DNA of 64,000 bases, from the NCBI GenBank assembly GCA_013339765.2, contig CM023452.1, forward strand, positions 162,067,581-162,131,580, written 5' to 3'. Numbering within the stretch: the stretch's first letter is position 1; every line of letters begins with the position of its first letter. The notes below the pieces were generated by a model that did not search any database, had not been told where the DNA came from, and saw nothing but the letters and a program-made list of their open reading frames with translations. Position numbers and translations under genes: made by a program. The DNA comes from Haemaphysalis longicornis (Eukaryota > Arthropoda > Arachnida > Ixodida > Ixodidae). Below, one piece after another: positions 19,787 through 31,283 of the stretch.

Positions 19787-20642
19787 TCACAGGCAAATTC
19801 CTCTGGCTGACAGAAACCTGGCTGAATAATTTAACGATGCATACTTTTCGTAACCTGATTAAGAAATAACGAATAAATTGCAATGCGAATCCACAAAATA
19901 GCTGCAGCATGCAATCAAAAAAGCTCGAGTCAAACCTGCACGGTCCAGTCATAGGCACACATCGAGCGCATTAATGGCCGATTGAACACCATTCCCATTG
20001 TGATGCAATTTCAAAACGGCATTCACCCTTCCGCAACACGCGATTAGAACGAAATCTCTTCGTCGTGAGGCATTCCCTTGAGAATCAACAAAAATGTCCG
20101 CAGCGGCGAGGTGATGGGTGAAAGATGGGTCGGGCGGCGGCCCGGAATGTATTGGTAAATGTTAGGCGGGTGCTACACATCTCCAACACTTCTCGATGAC
20201 GTTATGCGCACGCTTTCTTCCATGTCAGGCGTTCGTTACACACCATAGCAGAAGGAGCAAAGATGTTCGAAGCGGCGAGGTGATGGGTCCAAGATGGGTT
20301 GCGCGGCGGCCTGGTTCATACTTGCCAAAGTTATGCGAGCGCTAGACACATCTCCAACACTTCTTGATGACGCGATGCACACGCGTCTGATGTGAAATAA
20401 TGCTACAAGCTGTTTGCTTCTAGCCGTGTTCTTCCTGAACGTTCACACACGCCAACCGCACTTTCATGTTTGTCGCCATATTGGCTACCCAACCACAGAA
20501 CAGGGAGGATTTTGGCTTGGATTGACTTCGTTGCAGTCTTTCCGGGTTAGATTTCTTGCTCTTTGTGCGGCCTCACAGGCCTCCAGGCGCAGCACTTTTA
20601 GCGCTCTTAGCTCCCATCAGCTCTCTTCATGTCTGATAGCAG
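19787..20642. repeat. Gene-free stretch with a two-copy 169-bp tandem repeat
   Basis: AGCGGCGAGGTGATGGGT at 20102 recurs at 20271, followed in both cases by AAGATGGGT, GGCGGC, CTACACATCTCCAACACTTCT-like sequence (key word ACATCTCCAACACTTCT) and GATGACG. The two units span about 20095-20400. Nothing else recognised. Confidence 0.7.
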
Positions 20643-22069
20643 GGGCCCTATTCTCGACTGCACAAATTGCCGGCATTTCGTCCATGTTTTTTGCGTAAGC
20701 ACGACGTAAGCAATCAGTGACGTGCTGCACCTATAGCTATGACGACATGCAGTGCAATTTGACGAGTCACTCATAAACATCGCTACCAAGGTATCAAATA
20801 TTGTGCAAGAAAGACATAAAAACACTTGGCATGTACTATAAAAATTAGGACGGTAGCTGAGGCTGACAAGAAAAACACATTTCTGGAGGTCAAATTTGGC
20901 GCCAACACCACAAGGCGATCGAGTAACGTTGATCCAAAAGCGAGCGAAAGGCGGATATCGAGCTAAAACATCACACAATTTTTTTACCGTATCTATTTAT
21001 TTTTTTCAATCGCTTTTATTAACATAGCTGGGGCTCTCTGCTTCAATGCAAGCTTTGTTGTGTACACCTTCCCTGCCGCCACCGCCGCCACGCCATAGTC
21101 TGCGCTATGTTTACAAGTTTATGGCGTGATCACAGAAAAGACGGCCGCGACCATCGCTTCTATGACACATAAGAGCAGCGAAGCGCTACGCCTGATAACC
21201 GCGGAGCGCACCGATGTCGCCGATTCAATCATTCGTCAAGCTCGACTGCAATAAGCGCTGTAATGAACCAAATAGTCACTTTTCGTTGTTATTTTTCTCT
21301 TGAGTTCGATCTGTGACCCAACAGCTGACTAGGACAAGTATGGACAAATGCCATGCATTGGGTTCTCTTTGTCATGGAGGGCTTGTACTGCCCTCTATGT
21401 TCGGTTACGCCAAACAAATAATTTTTATTTATTGCCAACCATAGAAGCAAAATACTGCAATGTATTTGTATGTTCCATGATCGCTGACTTGGAAGCAGTT
21501 GAAACTATAATTTGTTTCGGTAGGGAAACATGCTTTAAACATGGCGCATGCGAAACTGCGCCTGATGCAAATTGCCGCACATTTCGCGGCGCCGTAAGCC
21601 GGGCAATTTTTTGCCCTATTTTGCTTGTATTTTGCGACAAGAACAGCCGCCATTTCAAGCTGTTACGTAGCATTACGTCACTTTTACGCAGGCTGAAGTT
21701 GCCAATGCATGACGTAATCGTTCCGGCCAACTGTTTAAAATTACGTCACGCTTCTCAGCCAATCACAGAGGGGGTGTGTATTACAAGCAGTGTTGTTGTT
21801 GAATAGGAAAGACAGGCTTACGTTGTCATGTCCGCTGCATTTAGTCTGGTTTTTTCATTGCCGGCCAAGAATTAGGCGCCTGTAGTTACGAGAAATAAGG
21901 CAAACTTAGAACTGGTGTCCGTAAACGACATGAACGTCAAAATGACGACAGCACACACAACCGCGTTGTCAACCGGAAGCACGTGACCAAAATTTAAAGC
22001 CAATCAGAAAAGACTTCCGGAAAATTGCCTGAATTGCCGGCAATTTGGGTGCAGTCGAGAATAGGGCCC
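20643..22069. mobile_element. 1.43-kb TIR element, GGGCCCTATTCTCGACTGCA ends
   Basis: About 33-bp inverted ends: GGGCCCTATTCTCGACTGCA then CAAATTGCCGGCA on the left, with the reverse complement (plus two extra bases) ending at 22069. A 152-codon frame at 21348-21806 has no family resemblance, so the element looks non-autonomous. Flanking duplication is not clear. Confidence 0.85.
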
Positions 22070-22279
22070 AGCGATTTTTAGGGAGAGGAAAGGAAAAAAA
22101 AATATGTTGGCCTATTTTGCATAATAATTTGGTTAGAGATTTACGGAGATTAAACTGAACAGTACGCTCATAATGTCATACCAAATAAATTTTATTGCTT
22201 AAGGGCCTTCATTTCAACCTTTTGTCGCGTGATTTTCGGATGAAAAAATAAAATTTCAGGAAATCGCACTTTGTGGGTC

Positions 22280-22555
22280 AATTTGTATTAGTTTTTATTT
22301 AAACCAGTATTGTCTCACGTATTAGACTCATCAAACGAATAGCTCTTAAGTCTATTAGCGGTCTAATCAGATTTATTTGTATTTGTAAACTAATACAACC
22401 TTATAGGTTCATTTGTGTTAGACTATACATCTTATACGCGAAACTTAATAAACTGATACAAGTTTGTATAAGACGAATACACGTCTTATACACCCAATAC
22501 AAAAGTATAAGACTAATACAAGTTTCTATCAGAATTTTTGCTAGGGATACGAGTG
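22280..22555. repeat. AT-rich cryptic repeat of GTATTAGAC/TATAAGAC words
   Basis: Interspersed CTAATACAAGTTT, TATAAGAC and GTCTTATAC words in both orientations, ending at TTTTTGCTAGGGA. Related in wording to 19128-19245. Confidence 0.6.
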
Positions 22556-22739
22556 TAATAGCCTTTGCTCCATGGTAACGGCAGCGTCAGACGTCCATAC
22601 GGATCGTGATCCAAAAGAAGTAATACAACGGATCATTTAGGGATCATTCGCAATCCATTGTGGTCCAAAATAAGCTCTAGGATGGACCATGCATTGAGGG
22701 ATCATTTACAATATCTAACCCTGTGGATGTCCCCTGGAC

Positions 22740-22808
22740 GCCCAGTAAAGGATCCAGGACGTTTAGACCATTTGAGGACGTCCTCAGGACGTTTAGCGTT
22801 TACTGGGC
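22740..22808. repeat. 69-bp inverted-repeat block
   Basis: GCCCAGTAAA (22740-22749) and TTTACTGGGC (22799-22808) enclose repeated CAGGACGTTTAG words and the palindrome GAGGACGTCCTC. Confidence 0.75.
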
Positions 22809-22832
22809 AGCACATGAAAGAAAACACAGCAT

Positions 22833-23004
22833 TGTTGTATATTTGTCAATTTGGTTTCGGTTCCCCGATCACTGCCGCAGGTGGCGCCAGTCTTGTTTAG
22901 GTATATAAACATGCGCAAGTTGGAATAAAGAGGTCTTTTGTTCCGATGGGCACTGATCAAGTTGTCTAGTCGTTCATTCATCGGCGGCACACGCCGCCAC
23001 TACA
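22833..23004 (+). repeat. 5' LTR of Ty3/gypsy element
   Basis: Begins about TGTTGTATATTTG and ends CGCCGCCACTACA. It contains a TATA-like GTATATAAAC and an AATAAAG signal. 28840-28992 is a second copy of most of it. It is followed at once by TTGGCGACGAGGATG, a primer-binding-like site. The exact 5' boundary is uncertain. Confidence 0.75.
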
Positions 23005-23019
23005 TTGGCGACGAGGATG
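23005..23019 (+). other. Probable primer binding site
   Basis: TTGGCGACGAGGATG directly after the LTR end; TGGCGAC at this place is common in gypsy elements of this type. The tRNA used cannot be named from sequence alone. Confidence 0.5.
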
Positions 23020-23073
23020 CTCGTTTAGGAGGTGGCGTGATTTTCGTCATTTTCGCCGACTGGTTCCCGCGCC

Positions 23074-24060
23074 ATGAGTGTTTCCGGACTGGCACCACCG
23101 CCCCCGTTCCTGCCCACGCCTGGCCGCCCTGCTGTTGCCTGGCCGCAATGGATCCGCATCTTCGAGAATTTTCTGCTCGCATCTGGTGCTTCGGACTGTG
23201 CGCCGGACCGTCGCAAGGCTCTCCTACCCCACAGCCCCGGCGTAGAAGGCCAGCGCATATTTCACACACTACCGCTTCAATCTTCGGCCAACGCTAATCC
23301 CGGTGAGCCAACTACTGATACAGATTCTGGAGCTGTCAAGGACACTTCTCAGACAAAGCACGAAGCGTCATCGTACGATACCGCTGTCGCAGCGCTGCAT
23401 GCGCACTTCACGACAACAACCAATGTTGTGGTAGAACGGCACCGTTTCGGTAGGCGCGTGCAGCAAGTCGGTGAAGCAATCAATGAGTACGTTACCGCGT
23501 TACGTGAGCTTTCTGCTACATGCTCTTTTCCTTCTCGGGAAGATTCCTTGCATGACCAGTTCGTTGCGGGCGTATTATCTCGGAACTTGCGCGAGCGGTT
23601 GCTGCTTGAAGGGTCTTCTCTTTCGTTTGCTCGAGCTAGAGTAGCTCGAGCAGTTTGAGCAGGCAACCAATGATTGCAAAGAATTTGCGACTGCAGATGT
23701 TCAGCGCATAAATGCTCGCGGAAACACCCCGCCGCCCGCACCTTCTTCCGGCGACCCCTCGAAGCGGTCACGCAGCCAACAGGCCCATTGTTATCGCTGC
23801 GGTTCACACCGGCACAACGCTGCTTCATTCCGCTGCCCCGCCAAAAACAAGCGGTGTCATGGTTGCGGTATTATGGATCATTTTCGCTCAGTCTGCAACA
23901 GAAACGCCGCCCCGGTTCGTGAACTAGACGGCGAAAATTCGATAACTGAAGAAGTATTGAGCATTCTAGCTGTGATGACATCCACTCGTCCCGCAATCTA
24001 CATATCAGTAGCAGTTGGTGAAACGAAGTTAACTTTCCTCGTGGATTCAGGGTCATCAGT
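23074..24060 (+). pseudogene. gypsy Gag, zinc knuckles and protease start
   Basis: Gag: 23074-23658 encodes VAWPQWIRIFENFLLASGAS and YDTAVAALHAHFT, a retrotransposon Gag-like fold (capsid). A frame break at about 23650 is followed by two CCHC knuckles, CYRCGSHRH... and CHGCGIMDHFRSVC, used for RNA packaging, and by the aspartic protease active site FLVDSGSSV at about 24036-24060. A second frame break follows directly after the protease Ser. The element cannot make one Gag-Pol protein. Confidence 0.85.
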
Positions 24061-24087
24061 TTTGAAATTTTTACGCATGACCTATTT

Positions 24088-24843
24088 ATGCAGCATTTTG
24101 AAGGACAGGAGCTTTCAGCTTCTCGAATTAGACTACTGAATTATTCGAAGAAACCAATTCCAGTGTGTGGTTGCTTCTTTGCTGATGTCACGTACAATAA
24201 CTGCACAACAGTTCTTCTTTTTTTGTCGTTGAACAAGGCACCTCGCTTTTGCGTATTAATGCAATCAGGGCGCTCGGTATGCAGATTGATGGCTCGTCAC
24301 TTTCAGTGCCTTGAAACGACAGCGGTGCGTACTAGCGCTCGAACGGAGCACACCGCAGTCAAGGCAGAGGCGGAGGAGTCCATTCACCTTCCATCAGAAT
24401 TAGTCGAAGAGTTTGGTCCTATTTTTGATCCAGGAGTTGGCATCGCAAAGGGTTTTGTTCACCGCGTCAAAACACGGTCGACAGTTCAGCCAGTTGCTTC
24501 AAAACTCGGGCGCCCTCCGCTCTCACTGCGGCCACGAGTCTCGGAAGAACTCCGCCACTTGGAAAAAATGGACGTGATAGAGCGAATAGAGGCGTCCGAG
24601 TGGGTGTCCCCCATTGTTGTGGTTGAAAAGAAAGATGGAGGTATCCGCCTTTGTGTAGATCTTCGACAGGTAAACAAAGCCGTCGTAGCAGATAGTTTCC
24701 CCTCCCTCATACAGAAGAGCTATTGCATAGTCTAGTGGGGGCAACCCACTTTTACAAGCTTGGCATTGCATCAGCTTAATTACCATCAGGTCATGCTTCA
24801 CCCCGAGAGTTCATAACACACGACCGGCTCTTTCGTATGCTCT
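24088..24843 (+). pseudogene. gypsy Pol: protease end and start of reverse transcriptase
   Basis: 24088-24735 carries the end of protease and the RT opening: IFDPGVGIAKGFVHRVKTR, PRVSEELRHLEKMDVIE, WVSPIVVVEKKDGGIRLCVD and LRQVNKAV. After a frame change it runs through FYKLGIASAYHQVMLHPES and FITHD to about 24840. The YxDD catalytic motif, connection and RNase H are absent: other repeat DNA starts at 24844. Reverse transcription by this copy is therefore impossible. Confidence 0.85.
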
Positions 24844-25221
24844 AGGCGATGCTCTAGCCCAACGTTTTTAGATTAGGTTAGGTAATCTAAAAACGTTGCT
24901 CTAGCCTAGGGTAAAGTCGCGCCCATTCCTCCATGGTCGCGCCCCGCCCGCCCCGCTTTGGAAGCCTCCATGTTTGGAAGGCGCAGTTCCGAAACTGAAA
25001 AAGTATCTATAAACGTTGCATCACCACGCATATTAAAAAAAATTGCATACAAACAAGAACACAATACGAAAATTATCAGCTTTTGTTTTATTTATAGATT
25101 ACAAATATGATTTGTTTACATTAAAAAGATAACTTTAAAATTGAAGCAACGCTAGCGCCCTCCAACAATCAATTCCCGACAAACACATAAAAAACATGAT
25201 GCAAGCAACTGACAAATGCGC
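24844..25221. repeat. 378-bp repeat inserted in gypsy Pol (pairs with 29292-29665)
   Basis: Starts AGGCGATGCTCTAGCCCAAC and ends GACAAATGCGC. It opens with a small palindrome AACGTTTTTAGATTA / AATCTAAAAACGTT. It differs from the copy at 29.3 kb by four extra bases (GGTA in the palindrome loop) and about four substitutions. No coding frame recognised. Confidence 0.9.
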
Positions 25222-25378
25222 AGGGTTGCCACTGGTGGCGACTTTTCGCCAAATTGGCGACTTTGAGAGGCCCGTGGCGACCGAAAATCACAAATGGCGA
25301 CATGGCGATTTTATGGCGAATTTCGGCTTGGGACTCTCGCTCCCCCACTTCTTTCTCCGTCCGTCCCGACGGCCTGAT
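25222..25378. mobile_element. hAT-like end with GGTTGCCACTGGTGGCGAC
   Basis: GCAGGGTTGCCACTGGTGGC followed by repeated TGGCGA words (TTGGCGACTTT, GTGGCGACC, ATGGCGACATGGCGATTT). The CAGGGTTGCCA start is common in animal hAT-like MITEs. Only one end is visible before gypsy sequence returns at about 25379. Confidence 0.45.
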
Positions 25379-26993
25379 TCCTTCCTGCATTACCAGAGAA
25401 CAGTTTGAGCAGTCCCAGTTGCAAGATAGCACACTGCAACAAAGCAAAATCTATGTGTGCAATCGTCGTGGCCGGCACACAAATCCTTATCGGCCGAGCT
25501 TCAGCCATTCTTCAAAAGTACATGAAGAACTTTCTGTGGTAGACAATCTGATCTTGCGTGGCGAACGGCTTGTGGTTCCCACATCACTCACGCAGCAGGT
25601 AATCGCTGCAGCACATGAGTCGCATCCCGGAGTGGTGCGAACAAAAGCGCGGCTGCGAGAAAAGTATTGGTGGCCGGGCATGGACCGCCAAGTCGAGCTA
25701 GCTATCCAGAGGTGTAGCATATGCCAGGAAGCAGACAAGAGCGTCAAGGTGCGAGCTACACCCTTGCAACCGGTCCCCTTTCCAGAGCAGCCGTGGCTCA
25801 AACTAGGCATGGATATTGTAGGCCCATTTGAGAGGGCGCCCTACGATTGCAGGTATGCAATCACGCTTGCCAATTATTATTCCAAATGGCCCGAAGTGCA
25901 TTTCTGTAGCGAGACAACAACCAGCACAGTAATACGCTTCTTAGTATCCGTGTTCGCGCGCGAAGGCTACCCAGAAGAGGTTATTTGCGATAACGGTCCA
26001 CAGTTTGCATCTCGGGAGTTTGAGGCATTTCTTCAAGATCGTGGCATCCAGGTCAAACATTCGTCAGTATACTATCCACAAGCGAACGGCCAAGTGGAGC
26101 GCTTTAACAGAGTATTAAAAAGCTTCATTCAAGTGGCGGTTCTTGAGCAGCGACCCTTGCGCCAGGCGGTAACAGAGTACCTGGGTGTTTACCGATGCAC
26201 ACCGCATGCTACAACGGCAAGGGCTCCAGCTATTCTGCTACACGGGCGGCTGCCAAGAACTCGGTTGGATGTCGTCGGGCATCCGTCGGTCACCTTCTTT
26301 GATGATCCTCACTTGGAACTCCGGCGTTTACGTGAGCGGGTGAAGCAAAAGCAACAGAGCAGCAAACGATACACGGACGCTCGGAGGGCTGCAAGAGAAA
26401 CCAGAGTTGACGTTGGTGACTTCGTCAGAGTGAAGAAACCCACTACTAGATTTAAAGGCGACCTGGAATTCAGCCGCCCAAGAGAAGTGATCAGCAGGAA
26501 GGGACCATCCTCTTTCCGCCTGGCTGACGGCAAAACGTGGAATGCATCGAAGTTCTCAAAGGTGCCACGAGCCTCTGCCGCCCTTTATACGTGGGGAGGA
26601 AACGGTACAGCTAGGGGAGGAGGATCTCTGCCTACATGTGAGGGCCCCACCCCAGAGATAACTACGACGACTTCAGCTGCTGCTCCTTCGGCTGCGCAGG
26701 CGCCCACGTCTCCTTCGGCTGCGCAGGTGCCCACGGCTCCTTCGGCTGCGCAGGCGCCCAGGTCCTCTTCGGCTGCGCAGGCGCCAGGTCTCTTTCGGCT
26801 GCGCAGGCGCACAGGTCGCCTGCTGCGACGCAGTCGCCAAGTCTCCAGGAGCAGTCACACAGCAACGCAGGGTGCAACCACCAAGAAAGAGACTACCACC
26901 AGAGCGTTATGGCTACAACGTGTAGCAGCAAGCGGTTGTGCTAAAGCGAATGGAACGGACATATCCAGTGTGGTGGATTTCTTTTGTAAATGA
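25379..26993 (+). CDS. gypsy integrase, open frame
   Basis: Intact open frame; its real retroviral-type content starts at about LIPSCITREQFEQSQL. It has the zinc-binding HHCC region (HESHPGVVRTKARL, CSICQEAD), the catalytic core with LGMDIVGPF (first Asp, about 25809), ICDNGPQF (second Asp, about 25988) and NGQVERFNRV (Glu, about 26096), spaced as a DD35E triad, then a basic C-terminal DNA-binding region (DVGDFVRVKKP). After about residue 430 the tail is low complexity, with 27-base repeats encoding PSAAQAPT-like units. The frame continues upstream into the inserted repeats, so an N-terminus there is not real integrase. No polypurine tract or LTR follows directly. Confidence 0.85.
26685..26806 (+). 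repeat. 27-bp tandem repeat in the integrase tail
   Basis: CCTTCGGCTGCGCAGGCGCC units at 26685, 26712 and 26739 with two shorter, altered units after; about five copies, in frame, encoding SAAQAP motifs. Confidence 0.9.
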
Positions 26994-28839
26994 TGTGATT
27001 TGTAGTACTATATAGCTTTGTTCATTGTACAGTTTGTATTTTGAATAGTATTTTTGCATATGTACTAACATACTAACCTACTACATTACTAATCCATATA
27101 GGCTCCGAACAGCGCCCAGAGGGCGATACGGGCCCGCGACACCCAGCGCCCCCTTCGGCAGATATGCGCAACACTGGGTCGGTCCCGCAGCCGGTACGTG
27201 CTGTCTGGGGGCGCTCTTTTTGCAGCGCGGATTAAGCATATCAGTCGCCCACGCTTAACGAAGTAACAGATTGTACAGTAATCCCGCCACATAGTGCATG
27301 TGAATAAAGGATTTATTCGGTTGAACTCGCGTATGAGAAGCATATAAAGGCCGCATAGGAGTATGCCCAGAAGAGAAACGCTATACAGCCTGCCTGCGGG
27401 CAACCTTTTCTCAAGACAGCATGTTACGCATAAAAAAACAAAAACTAATTTATATTGTTCACTCCCACAAAAGAGGAGGCTTTGCCTGCAAATATATCCG
27501 ACGTTGGCGATGTTTCCGCGCGGGGTATTCAATCCATGTGAGTGCACTTGTATGCGACTGCAGAACTACTACTGGAACCCATGGGTATTACATATTGTCT
27601 TTGATCCGAATGTGATGCTCCATACATGTAACACTACGACATTCACGTTTATTGGGGTTAGCGAAAGTGCGGACGTTAATAGTGCCCGCTTCGCCGAGAA
27701 ACTTTTGGGCTTCCAGTTTAACCCAGTACGTTTTTGCATATATGTAACACGCCCCCAAAAAAAGAATCTCATCACGATAAATGCTATCACAGAAATTCCT
27801 TTGGGCAGGGATGGAATGGGGTAGGGTAAGCAGAACATCCTAATGGTAATCGAATAAATTCGGAATATTCATGATTCGCGTTTTGGTTTTTTCTCTCCAC
27901 GCAAGGGGTTCGGTAGGAGACCTCCGTTAGGAACAAATAGTAGCGCTTTTATACCGTCAACAGTTTTGCAACAAAGTCACGGGAGATAAATTTAGTTCCC
28001 TGAGTACACCTCACTGCTCCGGAGTGACAGCAATCAACACGGATGGGATAAATAATTTTGTCCTCCTCCCCGAACGCGAATTTTTTTTCCCTGTGTACCT
28101 ATTGTTCCAACTTTGATTGCTCCACGGCTTAGCTCTATTTTTCTTTGGTTTTCAGTGGCTTAGCCCAATTTCATTGTTTATTTGCAACAAGAGGCGGTGA
28201 TTTTTTGCTATGCAATGCTCGCGAAACATTGGGAACATAAACGCCTATCAGTGTCCGCGCCCCATATGTGGGCATATGTATTTAATTCGGCGGCGGAGTA
28301 TAAGCACGGAATATAAGATGAAGCAGAGTAGACCGCTGGTGATAAACTACGATGCTTTAAAGTGCTTGGGGGCCCTCTTTGTTACCATTTTCAGAGCGCA
28401 TTTATGTGTATTGACCGCCTGCTAACCAGCCTATTAACAAGCTGCTCGTACACCACGGCAGCATGTAATCCCTCGCTTAATGTGGGCCTTTCAAGATTCA
28501 GTAACCATGCTCGGTACTGCGAAAAAAAAAAAAAAAAACAAAGAATCTCCACGGGAGAATGCAGAGCCTTGAACACATGCTTCCAGTTGTGCTAGCCTAC
28601 GGCTCGCAGCGAGGCGACAGCATTTCTAGTGCCCCGTTTTATTTGGAGGCCTTCCCCGACTGCATAACATTTTAACATGAACTTTGTTCATAAGTAGTAC
28701 ATATACGCGCAAACAACGTTATAACAAACGTTTTTGCTAGTTGCGTTCACTGGCGCTGAGGCGTCGGCGCGGCGGGACGAACCCGGAGTTCGCGTGTCTG
28801 TCGGGGCTGGCGCTGTCTTGCCGGCAAACTTACTGATTT
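26994..28839. other. Gene-free stretch
   Basis: No gene, polypurine tract or LTR start is evident directly after the integrase stop. A run of 17 A lies at about 28522-28538. Confidence 0.5.
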
Positions 28840-28992
28840 GTCTATTTGGTTTCGGTTCCCCGATCACTGCCGCAGGTGGCGCAGTGTTGTTTAATATATA
28901 TAAATGCGCAAGTTGGAATAAAGGTCTTTTGTTCCGATGTGCACTGAAGTTATCTAGTCGTTCATTCATCGGCGGCCCACGCCGCCACTACA
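28840..28992 (+). repeat. Second gypsy LTR (solo or displaced 3' LTR)
   Basis: Matches 22850-23004 from TTTGGTTTCGGTTCCCCGAT to the terminal CCGCCACTACA, with TATATAAATGCGCAAGTTGG and AATAAAG. It lies 1.85 kb after the integrase stop. It is followed not by TTGGCGAC but by unrelated repeat sequence, as expected for a 3' or solo LTR. Confidence 0.75.
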
Positions 28993-29165
28993 AGCATGTT
29001 GACGGAGTCAAAATGCTTTCACCCGCGGCCTCATGTTAAATGCATACCAAACAGAATGCACTGAAAATGCAAGTTTCTCGCGCAAGATGAACAAACACAA
29101 GCGAAAAGAAAAACGCGTAGCGCAGTCACGCAACTACAACGCGGCCGCAACTTTGAGCCCAGCTA
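28993..29165. repeat. Diverged copy of the 16.4-16.57 kb sequence
   Basis: TGTTGACGGAGTCAA, CAGAATGCACTGAAA, AACAAACACAAGCGAA and AACTTTGAGC..CAGC occur in the same order in both places. It belongs to the family of the unidentified minus-strand remnant at 15.7-16.5 kb. Confidence 0.6.
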
Positions 29166-29291
29166 TAGTGAACTAGTTCACTGTAGCCCAGCGGACCGGC
29201 CGCGCACGCTATCAACAATCAACGCTGCCGGCGGAGCCCCCGCAGCCGCCGACACAGCGCCACTCGCGACCGGAGCGCCCTCAGTTAAAGG

Positions 29292-29665
29292 AGGCGATGC
29301 TCTAGCCCAACGTTTTTAGATTAGGTTAATCTAAAAACGTTGCTCTAGCCTAGGGTAAAGTCGCGCCCATTCCTCCATGGTCGCGCCCCGCCCGCCCCGC
29401 TTTGGAAGCCTCCATGTTTGGAAGGCGCAGTTCCGAAACTGAAAAAGTATCTATAAACGTTGTATCATCACGCATATTAACAAAAATTGCATACAAACAA
29501 GAACACAATACGAAAATTATCAGCTTTTGTTTTATTTATAGATTACAAATATGATTTGTTTACATTAAAAAGATAACTTTAAAATTGAAGCAACGCTAGC
29601 GCCCTCCAACAATCAATTCCCGACAAACACATAAAAAACATGATGCAAGCAACTGACAAATGCGC
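29292..29665. repeat. 374-bp repeat, second copy
   Basis: Near-identical to 24844-25221 in the same orientation, without the GGTA tetranucleotide. Confidence 0.9.
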
Positions 29666-31279
29666 TGCGCGTTCTGTGGCTGCGCGGGCTGTTCGTGAGT
29701 TCTGATGGCAGCGTCATTTCTGTGCGTGTCTCGTGACTACCGCTGTGAATTCCTGATCCCGCATTTTTGACGAGAAACCGACTTCAGTGAGTCAACTTGT
29801 TATTTCGGAAATTCCCGGGCTTGTGTTTTGGATAGGAGTTTTGGAAATGAAGGAGTCTGCTTGTTTACTTCGGCTCGCTCGTGTTTCGGGCAGCACGCCA
29901 TTGTTTAATCATGTTTTTGAGCTGTTTGCAGTCTCACGCTGAAGCTGTTTTATCGAAGAACGTTCGTCTGAACCAAAACTTTCGAATCGCGCATAGCTTT
30001 CAATACTTCGAACTGAGCGTTGGCTATCAGATGCGCACGGAAAAGCTTTGGTGGACAAAAAGCTTTGTCCACCCTTTGGCAGCCATTTGTGAAGTGGAAT
30101 GCTTGTCTAATATTTTTGCGTTAGGATGAAAAGTGTCAAAATACTACAGCATCTACGTAGACTACGATGTGGAATATTTCACGCGCATGTTGGCATTGGT
30201 GAGTTCTTTACGCAGGTTTTGTCGAAGTTCACGATCTTTCGTTTCATTCAACACCATGTGCATTGATGGTGCAGTGGGCCGCGAATCTGCATTTATTTTG
30301 TATTTTTTGTTTAGGATTGAAAGCCTATGGGCACTGACCGTGGGCGCAGGGGAACCATTGGTTTCTTCCTAGCAGGGTTCGCACATAAGGCAGCTCTAGA
30401 ACGCAGTTGTGTCGCTGAACCTTGCTGCAGCTGCAGTCAATTGATATCGATGATCGACCATTCAAAACAGTGTAAATATTTCTCACAATAACGGCCGTTT
30501 TTTTAATGAGCGTTTATTTTGGCACAGCGCATGTAAAAGCGGGCTGTATAAAGACCGCGCACTTCAGTGGCGTTCATTCATTCTACTTTCTGTACTTGGA
30601 TGTTTAATAACTGACACTTCGCTATTTTTGGGCAGCTTCGCCTGACTTCATACATATGTACTGCCATGAACAAATGCCAAACATGCAAAACCAGTAAAAT
30701 ATATTCCCGGTCTGGCAATCATGGTAGACAGGAGGAAAAATTTGTGGGTACGCCAGCCGACGTTGTTTTATATTTTCGTGTCAGCGTTTCGTTTGTCTGT
30801 GCTCAAACCTTCGTAACCACATGTAATAATTTCTCAGAGTCCTGCTGTTTCAATTTTTATGTCGATCCATAACAACGCATGGTCTACAACTTCTCTGGCG
30901 TTCACTCCATACGATGGGTTATGCCCGTGTGGCTCTATGCTACACTCCCCATATAACTACGGCAGCACTTGCAAATAACTGCATACAGTTATAACAATGC
31001 ATAGGTAACGTATGGGTGGGGGTATTCAACTTCTAAAATCTGGCTAACGCTCTGTTCTGTCAAATTAACCTCATTACTCTGCCCCAACAATTCCCTTGAA
31101 GCCAGCTAGATAGTGTCCTCCTTAACCTGCTTTGATTTCAACAGAGGAGTTCATTTAATACATGTTCGTATTGACGAGTAGGCAAATTACCAGTTGCCTT
31201 ACTGGGTCTTCGACAAAAAAGTCATTGGTAGGAGGCATGCTATTGTGGTGCCATGCGCAGCAAGGAAAGTTTGAGACAA
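29666..31279. other. Gene-free stretch
   Basis: Several short open frames, none longer than about 80 codons and none with recognisable motifs. No RNA gene seen. Confidence 0.5.
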
Positions 31280-31283
31280 TTAA

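Noticed and set aside
21348..21806. 152-codon frame inside the 1.43-kb TIR element
   Set aside because: No transposase motif, no codon bias, and an equally open antisense frame; treated as incidental.
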